Source: Onchidella celtica (Eukaryota > Mollusca > Gastropoda > Systellommatophora > Onchidiidae). Taken from it: a stretch of DNA of 64,000 nt. The position numbers and the translations under genes are program-made. The notes below the pieces were generated by a model. The model did not search any database. It was not told the DNA's origin and worked only from the letters and a program-made list of their open reading frames with translations. Location of the stretch: the NCBI GenBank assembly GCA_963931925.1, contig OZ007581.1, positions 29,478,198 through 29,542,197 on the forward strand. The letters are read 5' to 3'. Shown piece by piece: positions 11,508 to 21,446 of the stretch. The first letter of the stretch is position 1. The number at the start of each line of letters is the position of its first letter.

Positions 11508-12659
11508 GGGGAGAAAGGGGAAACATACACGAACGATAGGATGAGGAGAAAACAACGAGCAGAATAAAAAAAATTAACGGACGAAGTGGAAAAAAAAAGC
11601 ACACGGCCCTGCAGAATGATGTAGAGAAGGGGCGCCAACAGCTGGGTGGTTACAGTCCAGTAATCAAAATTAATGAGAATGAGCCGTTGACGGGGATGAG
11701 AAGAGGGCTAGCAAAATATATCATGTACATGTATAAGGAAGTAAGTGATTGACGGCAGGAATAAGATAAGCATTAAAAAAAAAAGAGATAAGAAAAGCGG
11801 TTGGAGAATAGAAGGTTAACAAAACGAAAGAGACTGAACGTTTGATAAGAGAGCAGGAGAGTGGGTTAAGAAACGAAAAGAAAGTGAGCAACAGATAATA
11901 CATTTTTATTACTTACAAAAATCAAACACACAAAGTTAGCGTGTGGATATACACTATAACTGTCCCTGTGGTTGAAGTCTTGCAGCTCTAATGCATTCTC
12001 TCGTTGCACACACGTTTATATGCTCTTCAGATCCCAAAACAGAAACCGTGTGGGTTGTAGTTGTAGAATGTCTACCTTTGTTAAGGTGCAACAGAAAAAG
12101 CGCATCTTGCCTTTCATATTGAATTTAGTCTCTTCACTACCTAGTCTTCATTCTGACCAGAGGTCTAGTTTCAACATTGCAGACTTTCCGCAGCTAAATG
12201 CGTCCTTTATGGTATTAGCGACATAACAAAGAATCACGCGCACATGACTAACCCAGACGACAACGCCCACCGAGTCCCGTGGCATAAACATACGGTTGTC
12301 AGAAGCGATCCAGTCCACGTTATCATAAGCGCACATTTCACAATCGCCCACTTGTGCTTTCAGTGTGCTGCCTGCGACCACTGACATCATAACTGTCAAT
12401 TCACTGACGCCCAGAAAAGTACACGAGCTATACCGTGGTGGCTGATAAGAACCAGGCCCAGGTTCAGTTAATCATAGGGTAAAACCGCTGATAGCTGAAT
12501 TCAACAGGCACTGCGACGCAGGCGAGGGAGTTCCCCTACAGAGTATAGAACAGCTCCCTCCCGTTTGTACACATTGCAGTTTTCCCTCTGTTCTCTTCTC
12601 TATTGTTTTGGTTTGAGTTTTGACTTTTGGGTTCAACGGCGCGTCGGCACGAAAACCGT
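11506..12659. other. No supported gene
   Basis: The stretch is purine-rich, then mixed sequence. A minus-strand open segment around 12248-12390 encodes CAYDNVDWIASDN with possible splice borders, but there is no partner exon and no family I recognise. Confidence 0.3.
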
Positions 12660-12862
12660 TACCCAGACAGCAGCCCTTACTTGAATCCAACGTGGATTTC
12701 CATAGAATTGGTAGGATTACCGTTGGGACGGAATTCCTACGTCAAACCGACGTCGGTGTGATGTCATAACAAGCGGATCTACTTAGAAACGATGTCATTC
12801 TTAAGGAGCAAACTTGACGTCATTCTTACACGTCGGATCTTCGTAGGGCTACTCGCTGGGTA
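12660..12862 (+). mobile_element. MITE family M1, copy 1
   Basis: A ~200-bp non-coding element with ends cccag..ctggg next to TA dinucleotides. Its core reads taggattaccgttggg, then gtcggtgtgatgtcataac, then cttgacgtcattctta. The same ordered blocks recur at seven other places in this window. Confidence 0.6.
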
Positions 12863-15800
12863 CTTTATGCCTTTCACAGTTTTCTTTCTTTCTTCTCTTT
12901 TCTATAAGGCCACCAAAACATATAATTATTTGTTTTGAATCCCCCGCCTTTTTCTTCTTCTTGAAGAATATCACACTAACTTGCACCCACTGCAGTTAGC
13001 CGCATAATCATCACCATCATCACCTCTGTCATAATCGCCAACAACATGTTTTATTATTATGGTTCAAATGAAGCAGATAGATTTCAATGATGAAACCAGT
13101 TATTAGGTAAAATTTGGATATGCCTAAGTAGATGTTGAGTGAATTTCTTTGTGACAGTGGAAGAAAAAAACAAAAACAACAACAAAAACACCCAATTTAA
13201 GCAATCAAATCAAACACCCCCTAAATATCGATTGATCCATAAGGCAAACAATACGTTAAAACAATACGTCAAAATACAAGTGAGAGTGCTGAGACTACCA
13301 CAAAGCAGGGCCTACAATGTAACCTATATCAAAATATATTATACATCGCCACACTTGACAGATTATCCCGTCTCCGTCGTATCTTATCAACGCACTCTCC
13401 ATCATGTTTGTCTCTATAGCCTACTCTATATTCCACCCCCCCCCCCCTTCCATTTCTCAACACAAACCTGATAACCCCCCCACCCCCTTCCCCGAGATCT
13501 GCTCCATGCCGTGACACATTAGCCTGATGTTTCCACCCACGTGCTCAACGTTAAAAATTCCCCGCAACTTTTATGAATGTATTTTAAGTTCTCTCGCACC
13601 CTTTTCGAACGCCAAGTATCTAGACATTAATCATCAGCAGTATGACTAGATTATCGGGAATTCCCGTCGAGTCAAATCAATCTGCGATCTGCCGCCACAT
13701 CACCCACGGGATGCGCCCTGCTCTTTTCCTGCGTGTCGCACACAATTCGCTTTTTTTTTTTCCATACCTGAGATACCAGCACCCCAGGCTAATCCTGGCC
13801 AATGACCGAATCTCCACATCGTATTTAAACTGCCACGAGATACGTCTGTGGTTTAAATTTCTCTGCAAACCAGAGATTATACACGTATATGTATTACACT
13901 ATTTACCCAACCGCCATTGCTTATTAAATGTACTTTTAACAGAAAAATGAGTTTTACGACCGGAAAATTATTTACCTGTCTGATTTCAAACAGGCTGTGT
14001 GCATCTCTCTGCATTTTTGTTTTTGATTTTTAAACCAAGATCTCAGGGAGATGTCTATAGTATATATTTAATTACATGTGTCTATAGGATGTCTATAGTA
14101 TACGTCACGGTGCTCTGTTTTTCAAATAAGTTTTAAGGTTTTGGAGTCAGGCCAGAATAAGCTGTTGTGATTAGCATCGACACCCGGCCAGATCTGCTGT
14201 CTAAAATAAGAAAAAACAACGACAAACGCAGCATCGGAGTTGCTACTTTTTATTCCAATGATATCAAACTCTAATGAAGGGTGATGGGTCGAATTGGGTT
14301 TTTTACAATTGCTATGTTCATAATGAAACATCAGTTTCATTCTTTGAATTTTTGACATTTCATTCAGTCATATTCATTGTGATGTTTCCACTTTCTCTCA
14401 CTAACTTTCTTCTGACACCAGCCGTGATGGGCACGGCACAAACACACTAAATAATCGACTATCTCTCTTCTATAAGTTATAACAAACGATATCTGTATTG
14501 CTTACATATATACAATAATTATTAATTCATTCAATAATAATAGGAACATAGGTCATACAATTTCATGTGAATTTCGATGGAATGAAGTTGATGCAAATCA
14601 GTACATGCTAATTAAATGGCTTCGTAATATTCAATCTCTAGCACATTTTATAAAACACATGGGAACATTCAGCATAAGGAAACCTCTCCTTTAGGGGTGT
14701 ATGGCGCTATCTGGGCACTGGTTCTTCCTCTCTACCCTGGCTTGACTGCGCAGTTAGATCAACAGGTATCGGCAGGTACCAATAGGTCGGGGAGCCAAGA
14801 AGCCACGATGTCGTTAATCAAAGTACAAGAAGTTGAGAAGCCAAGAAGGTGTTGTTCTTCCTCCTCTGTAGAAAAACAATCGTAACTTCCTAATCTACTG
14901 TTGGAAGGCATGACTTCCATACTTACTCCATGACGGATATTCAACATTAATACTTTTAACCGCTGACACTGTTATAAGACAGGCTGCAGCTCCTATACTC
15001 CATAGACTCCCATATAGGCAATAGAATAAACGATCAACACAGTTTTAATGATATTTACACGTTCCCCACGAAGAATAACGCTCTCTCTAACAGACCCCAT
15101 CCCATAAGGTTTCGTAACACATATGTAACGGCGTTTCCGTGACTCTCTCAGAGGCAGTAGTTATACCAAAGTAAACCCACTAGATTTAGGTTCTGCAATC
15201 ATGAACATTAAGTAAAATACACATACATCGTACAATTAACTTACCACTCAGCAACAGTTCAAATGCCGACAAGATACCAAAGATACCACGCTCTGACAAA
15301 GGATGTTTGCGGGTTCCCTGACCCTCCCCACTCACAAGACTAGTACAAAGTTACAGTTGCAGTTGTGGTCTCCTCTTCGGCACGAAGCTGGTGAGTGCTC
15401 TCAGCGGTCTGAAGTTGGAAGGAGCGTTCGGGGATTTATACCCAGTCAGGTAGCGTCCCAAGACGCCCACCGAGTGTGCATTAGTTATCCTAATAGCCAC
15501 CCCCGTCGGCTCCACGTCAAATACTATTGAAACAGCTCTACCCCCCCCCCCCCAAGCAATTCCCAGGTGATCTGATCGACAAGTACGGCGGTCAAGTAAA
15601 CACTACCCTTTTCGGGTGTCAAAGCGCTTCAGTTGCATCCCATACTTTCCCCCTCTGGCCTACAATGACTCTGTCTCCCCGCCGTTAACTATCTTCCCAC
15701 GCTAGTTATAGGCACAATATTATTATAACTACTAGTTATACCTTGCCAATCTATCACCCTGTTACATTCATAACTGCTTTGTGTTATTCCAATTTTACTG

Positions 15801-16244
15801 CACAGGCTAGCATTCTAGACGTAGACATGTAGGTCCAGTATCGATGACATTAGTGTCAGCTTCCTCATTCAAGCTTCCAGACCACGGACATTCATCGATT
15901 GCAGTTTACAAAATTTACGAATCGTAATTGCTGTACACAGTATAATATAATGAAATATTTCCCTCATTATGTTGATGAAACCCAGCATATTCAATGCAAA
16001 TTGACAGCAGAAGAAGATGCGGAATGATGTAAATAGGAGGGAAAGATGACAACTGTGCATTTGCATACCTGTCAGACGTGTGAACACACAGATGCAAAGA
16101 CATTTTCACTCTCTGGTATCCAATGTTTCATACCGGTATTTGAAACATATCAGCTGATGCCAATGTCATATCTGAAGCAATTTCTAATTCACCAACAAGT
16201 ACTTTTACAGGAGAAGTATTCATTTTGGAAGTGTATATCCGTAG
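12863..16244. other. No supported gene; simple repeats and poly-C runs
   Basis: C runs lie at ~13436-13447 and 15541-15553. ORFs here are short and unlike any family I know. A GC-richer stretch at 15240-15540 differs in composition from its surroundings but shows no coding structure. Confidence 0.35.
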
Positions 16245-16289
16245 AATATGTTGTATGGATATGGACAGCGCATATCCGTACAACATATT
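16245..16289. repeat. Inverted repeat (19-bp arms), hairpin 1
   Basis: aatatgttgtatggatatg at 16245-16263 pairs with catatccgtacaacatatt at 16271-16289, with one mismatch and a 7-base loop. A close relative occurs at 16644-16678. Confidence 0.7.
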
Positions 16290-16643
16290 TACCAAAAGCG
16301 CGACTGGTGAAGGTTTGCTGAAACAAAACTTGGTATGGTGTACACGAATTTAAAGTGACAACACATGGAATAGTCAGATGGACCCGGGGGCGTGAAGGTC
16401 TAGTCAGTTTGCATTCAATGGGCGGTAGTCAGATTGACTAATCAGGCGTAAAGGGGTTGGGGTAGCCATTGGTGATCGACGTACACTCAAGTACATGTAT
16501 AATATTATACATTATACGCAATCGCCGAGCAGAAGTCGGATTGTTTTGCTACTAAGCCGATTTATATTTTTTAAAACTATGCAAATTAACAAAGTCAGTA
16601 CTATAGTATTGCGGTGTGTGTTCTACGTCATCGAATTGTGTGC

Positions 16644-16678
16644 GTTGTACGGATATGCACTGTTCATATCCGTACAAC
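16644..16678. repeat. Inverted repeat (14-bp perfect arms), hairpin 2
   Basis: gttgtacggatatg at 16644-16657 pairs perfectly with catatccgtacaac at 16665-16678 around the loop cactgtt. The arm sequence is shared with hairpin 1, about 400 bp away. Confidence 0.7.
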
Positions 16679-17329
16679 ATGTTCGGATATGCGCTTCCAT
16701 TAATTTTATAGGTTATTTTGCATTCATTTGGTAGTGTTTAACCAGTTTCGAATTTGTTTGTTTGTTTATGTGTGTGTTTTGAAGGCAGCTGTTGTCTGGG
16801 CATTGATAGAGGGTTAATGTGCCGGCCTGTATCACCGGCTGTAAACAACTGTTATCTGAAAATAATAGTATACAAAATTAAACTAAACTGAAGCTTATCA
16901 GTCCGTAAATTTGAGTATATGTTTTTTTCCCTTCACCGGGGATTTATTGTGGTGTCACCGCGAAGCATTATCAAGTAGGTCAAACGCGCGAGGTCCACCA
17001 TTGTAAATGCAAAGGCAAATTAATTTTTTAAGCTGTCGTTTGAATAAATGAAGAATTACAGTGAAAATAGGCGGTGATAATGCCTAAAGTACGTGACAAC
17101 AATGGGGTTTTTATTTTTCCCTTCTTCTCTCAGGATGTTCAGTAATACTGTAATACTGCTAATCAGCAGCAGTCCACGCCTTGAATGTTTAACAAGGTTC
17201 TTATGTGTTACATCATTCCATACAAAATAGGATGTTCTTCTGAATTCTTCCACTGATGACTGTTTCATAAATGTCAATGAATACTTGCAAATTTTAACAA
17301 ACATCCTAATAATAATAGTGATTTGTTAA

Positions 17330-18718
17330 ATAATCGAACAAGGAAAAATACCGGAAGACTGGAAAAAAGCAAATGTTGTACCCATTTTTAAGAAAGGAAA
17401 TAAGGCTAGTCCTGAAAATTATAGACCAGTCTCCCTGACATCAATATCTTGTAAGCTTTTAGAGCATATTTTGCACACCAGCATCATGAAGCATCTCGAG
17501 AGACACTCGGTTTTAACACATGTACAGCATGGTTTTAGAAAATACAGGTCGTGTGAGTCCCGGCTGATCACAACTTGCAACGATTTTGTTAATAACTTGA
17601 ATAATACCAGGCAGACGGACACCATTTTACTAGATTTCAGTAAGGCCTTCGATAAAGTGCACCATGCTAGCCTTTTGACTAAACTAAACCATTATGGAGT
17701 TAGAAACAGTACTTTGAAGTGGATTAAGTCTTTTTTAGAAAACAGAACACAGATAGTAGTCGTTGACGGAAAGTCATCCAATCCTGCACCTGTTCTCTCG
17801 GGAGTACCTCAGGGTACTGTAATGGGCCCCTTGCTATTTTTAGTTTACATTAACGATATGCCGAGTAAGATCTCTCCAGGCACTAAATTACGACTGTTCG
17901 CCGATGATAGCCTCCTCTATAGATCAATAAATTCAAAAGAAGATACGGAAATTTTACAGAAAGATTTGGACAGTCTACAAGAATGGGAGAGGGACTGGCG
18001 TATGGAATTCCACCCCAATAAATGCCAAGTCCTGAGAATTTCAAATAAACATCGCAACATCACCTCGGACTACTTTATACATGGCGAGAAATTGAGTGAA
18101 ACAGATGAGGCTAAATATTTAGGAATTACATTGGACAGAAAACTTACATGGAACCAACATATTAATAGCACATGTAACAAAGCAAACAGTATACTAGCAT
18201 TTCTGAAAAGGAACATCTCTAACTGTGATAGGAAAGTAAAAGAAAAATGCTATAACACCTTCGTGAGGCCCTCCCTAGAGTATGGCTGCAGTGTCTGGGA
18301 CCCCCACTGTCGAATAAACATAGAACAACTGGAAAGGGTCCAGAGGAGAGCTGCTCGCTTTGTGACAAATGATTATGCTAGAAGCAGTAGTGTCAATACA
18401 ATGATGAGAGACCTCGAGTGGACACCACTAGAAGAAAGAAGAGCAAAAAACAAAGTAAAACTATTTTATAAGGGCAGGGAAGGAAATACCGATATCCCAC
18501 TGAACCACCTCACCATTAACACCAGAGGCAACAGAAAGAATAACATAAAATATAACATCCCCAACTCACGGATTAACAGCCATCTTTACTCTTTTTACCC
18601 TAGTGTCATCAGGATGTGGAACAACCTCCCGGCAGAAGTCCAAAAAATATCGTCTGCAACGGCTTTTGTCAATGAATTGAAGAACATAATTATCCGTTGC
18701 AGCTACCATTATATTTAA
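17330..18718 (+). CDS. ORF2 fragment: non-LTR reverse transcriptase, intact to the stop
   Basis: The frame is open from 17330 (after a TAA at 17327-17329); the first Met is at 17471. About 462 residues are visible. Reverse-transcriptase motifs are clear: ENYRPVSLTS near the start, LLDFSKAFDKVHH (motif A, catalytic Asp), SGVPQGTVMGPLLF (motif B) and LFADDSLLY (motif C, FADD catalytic pair). The C-terminal region has the WDPH, RVQRRAARFVTND and RMWNNLP blocks found in CR1/Jockey-group ORF2 proteins. The apurinic endonuclease domain that normally precedes the reverse transcriptase is absent, so this copy cannot transpose by itself. The real protein would begin upstream of the truncation; the Met at 17471 is not a natural start. 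Confidence 0.9.
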   Translation: MIEQGKIPEDWKKANVVPIFKKGNKASPENYRPVSLTSISCKLLEHILHTSIMKHLERHSVLTHVQHGFRKYRSCESRLITTCNDFVNNLNNTRQTDTILLDFSKAFDKVHHASLLTKLNHYGVRNSTLKWIKSFLENRTQIVVVDGKSSNPAPVLSGVPQGTVMGPLLFLVYINDMPSKISPGTKLRLFADDSLLYRSINSKEDTEILQKDLDSLQEWERDWRMEFHPNKCQVLRISNKHRNITSDYFIHGEKLSETDEAKYLGITLDRKLTWNQHINSTCNKANSILAFLKRNISNCDRKVKEKCYNTFVRPSLEYGCSVWDPHCRINIEQLERVQRRAARFVTNDYARSSSVNTMMRDLEWTPLEERRAKNKVKLFYKGREGNTDIPLNHLTINTRGNRKNNIKYNIPNSRINSHLYSFYPSVIRMWNNLPAEVQKISSATAFVNELKNIIIRCSYHYI

Positions 18719-18957
18719 AGTGTGGGTCTATTTCTGTGCACAATCTAGGTACCAGGAGATATTTTTAACCAGAGATATACATATATACAAAGAAATTACA
18801 CAACGATATATTTTAAATGGTCTTAATATATGCTGTTTTAGCCTGTTTTAGCCTCAGAGCAGGGGCGTCGAGTCGCACATAGTGCAGTTGAGGAATCGTC
18901 AGATTAAATAGACGAGTCAACTACATTTTGGGAAGAAGGAGAAGAAGAAGAAGAAAT
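17330..18957 (+). mobile_element. 5'-truncated CR1/Jockey-type non-LTR retrotransposon
   Basis: The element starts abruptly inside the reverse-transcriptase domain, as expected from incomplete target-primed reverse transcription. It continues through an intact C-terminal ORF and a ~235-bp 3' untranslated region, and ends in a (GAA)n-type tail (aagaaggagaagaagaagaa) at about 18931-18955. No target-site duplication was evident. The intact frame suggests a recent insertion. Confidence 0.85.
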
Positions 18958-20000
18958 ATATTCGTTCGTAATACTAGGCGCTTTGCAACTCGGCGACAGC
19001 TGCGAATACCCTCGTGCAGGCTTGACACTAAAACAGTCATGATGAAAGACAATGAGATTTATTTAAAGCCATTTTATTTCAAACTATCTATCATATTACT
19101 CTTGTAAATATATAGTCTACATCATGATTAAATGATGTTTATCAGGTAGATTTATGTGCCTGATAAAATTAAAATTATTTTCTTTGTTGCCACGCACAAC
19201 ACAACGTGATACAACAATGAACAATCGATCGGGACCAATAAAAATTTAATTGTTAGTAGTTTAATCGAGGAAATCATTTCTAAGTCAGACCTTACGGTAG
19301 TTATAGTTGTTTTGAAGAAATAGTTATCATAAATTAATGAACTGAAAATACACGACAGCCCGATCGTTGGTCACGCGGGGAGGTAGTGTGGCACGAGATT
19401 GTGCTTTGACCTCGTTTGTCAAGGTTTCCTACAGTTCCTGTTGTATCATTAGAGCAGGCTAGACCCTCAATGAGAGTGTAGAAAAACGGATGCAAAATAC
19501 AACACAACATTGTGTTCCTACCTCTGTTAATTGTGTTCCCATCATACAAATGCCTTTCAAAGACTACCAGCTTGCATCAGTGGAGAAGAATTACACACTC
19601 TGACGTGTGCTTATCGTTTTTCCGGAAAGGCATGTAGTCATAGCATGCGTGTAGCGTGTTGTCTTTACGGTAAACCCGGAAATGAAAAGGGGAATTCCCG
19701 TTCAAACGCCCCCCCCCCCCCCTCGACTAAAACGTGTTGATGATCACTGAATGCAATACTGCACATGATAAAATTTAATATTCTTATGTCCTAAATTTCT
19801 TATCTGTGTGTTTGGCAATCTGATAGTTTTATCTGTCAGTTTTTTTTTATGGTGTCTGCCTGTTGTTTTTGTCGAACAATCTGCATGTCGGTCATACAAA
19901 ACTTAAGTTTAGCCAGCTAGTGGAAGTGTTCTCACGTAAATTCCATATCACCTAAAAGCTTCTTCAGTTCCGTTCACACATGTCGCCCAAGTATAAGTTT
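18958..20000. other. No supported gene
   Basis: AT-rich sequence followed by a C run near 19710-19721. No exon or named repeat was recognised. Confidence 0.35.
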
Positions 20001-20385
20001 TTATTTGAGGAGGTTCGCTGCTCTTGCCATTTACACCTCACTTTTCTTGGTTTTGTTTCTGTGTGTTTTTGTGATAGGGATTAGTGTTACATTTTTTTTT
20101 TTCTTAGAATTTTGCCCTGGCAGCAGCCTTCTTCAGTCTGCTCTTCTCAACTTTCAACTGCCAAGGTATCCTTAAAGTGCGCAACGTGCACATGGGCCCT
20201 CCGAGTTTTTCGTCCTTATCCGAGAAGACTAGGTGCTCGATACTACTTAGGATCAGGGACAGGAACCCCCCCCCCCCCCCCAAAACAACTAAATTCCAAC
20301 ATGCCTTCATCGCCCGGGGGATCGAACCCGGTACTTTCGGCATGAGAGGCCGGCACCTTGCCACTAGACAAACCTCTTCACTATA
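20001..20385 (-). mobile_element. tRNA-derived SINE, copy S1
   Basis: The head is at the high-coordinate end. The minus strand reads a B-box-like gggttcgatcccc (20318-20330 region) after a tRNA-like arm, then the body phrases aagactcggata-like, gcacgttgcgcac and aaggataccttggcagttg, and a 3' part ending near 20001 with ttttatttgaggaggttcgc on the plus strand. It is shared with copies at 54118-54607, 59797-60071 and 49245-49492. Confidence 0.75.
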
Positions 20386-20399
20386 CAGAAATTCCACCC

Positions 20400-20805
20400 T
20401 TGAGATTTGCGTCAAATTTGCATCGTTCCTACGCAGAGCCGTTGGTTATGACCTAGGTGTTCTAATTGCACATTATAGTGTTTTCTTACAGTATACTATT
20501 ATTGATCTGCTTGTTAGAGTAAATGTAGCTTTTTGTTTGCAATTACACCCCTCCTTGAAAATGAGGTTTCCAGCAAGTAAACTGAAACAATTTTACAAAA
20601 GAAATTACGCCATCGTTGTTTGCACCGCAAGTACTGTACTAACGGTCGCTCGGCACGGCTACCTGGCCTGTACTTCTGAAGGCCTAGGTTACGACCCATC
20701 GCCAACATTGGCTTGCTGTAGGGAATCCGTCCCACGGTCAATCCTACAGAAATTTTATATAAATCTACTTCAGATTGGCATGGGGATGCAGGTTGGGTCT
20801 ATACC
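20400..20805 (-). mobile_element. MITE family M1, copy 2, interrupted by ~235 bp
   Basis: Reverse-orientation M1 blocks are found in two halves. At 20400-20452 the sequence is related to gttggttatgac; at 20687-20805 it resumes with ggttacgacccatcgcc and continues to the ggatgcaggttggg end. The intervening 20453-20686 is unrelated sequence. The phrase cctaggt occurs on both sides (20452-20458, 20683-20689), so this may be a nested insertion with a short target duplication. Confidence 0.5.
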
Positions 20806-20843
20806 TAAATGCATAAGCCACAAACTCTCAGTTATTATGCTTC

Positions 20844-21048
20844 CTCGGCCAGCAACTCTAGCTAGGTCAGTCCGACGTAAATTTCCATAGGATGGATAGG
20901 ATTATCGTAGGGGCGGATTCCATACACCAAACAGACGTCGGCGCGATGTCGTGATCGGCTGATCTGCGTAGGAGTGATCGATGTCATTCCTGTGTGTGCA
21001 AACTTGACGTCAATCCTACTGTGTCGGACTTCCGTTGACCCACCAAAG
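20844..21048 (+). mobile_element. MITE family M1, copy 3
   Basis: Ordered M1 blocks: ggccagcaactc, gtccgacgtaaatttcc, taggattatcgtagggg, gtcggcgcgatgtcgtgat, caaacttgacgtcaatcctac. Confidence 0.6.
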
Positions 21049-21232
21049 CCTACACACAGACCGTGTTGTTTGGCTGTGCACTTCGCAGTTCATATCCTTC
21101 ATCCTGTCCTTAGGCTTTTTACATGCATAAATCTCCGGTCTGCCTTTCTGTCACTGGCGAGAGGGGGTTCCAAAGTTAATAATTCGGATGAGCTGCAAGT
21201 TGAACATAAGAAAACTAAGAGTCTGCTTTCGG

Positions 21233-21446
21233 CCATACCCCTGCCAGGATCCCTATGTCAGACCGACGTAGGTTTGTGTAGGATCTCCGCTGGTTTGGTA
21301 GGATTACCGTAGGGGCGGGTTCCCTGCATCAAAATGATGTCCGGGCGAAATCGTAACCAGCGGATCTACGTGGGAGCGATGTCATGCCTACGTGCAAACA
21401 AATGTCAGTCCAACGCGGGGAATTTCCATAGAGTTGCTAGCTGTGG
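21233..21446 (+). mobile_element. MITE family M1, copy 4
   Basis: Ordered M1 blocks: ctgccaggatccc, taggattaccgtaggggcgg, gcggatctacgtgggagcga, ending gagttgctagctg. It lies ~185 bp after copy 3 in the same orientation. Confidence 0.6.

Noticed and set aside
11154-11638. Three overlapping Ser/Leu-rich ORFs of 133-155 residues
   Set aside because: Products of the (GA)n microsatellite on the minus strand.
12248-12399. Minus-strand segment CAYDNVDWIASDN as a possible exon
   Set aside because: Protein-like, with a possible acceptor and donor, but no joining exon, no known family and no neighbouring gene.
20177-20890. 237-residue plus-strand ORF
   Set aside because: It runs through a SINE, an M1 MITE and its insert, all non-coding repeats; no domain is visible.
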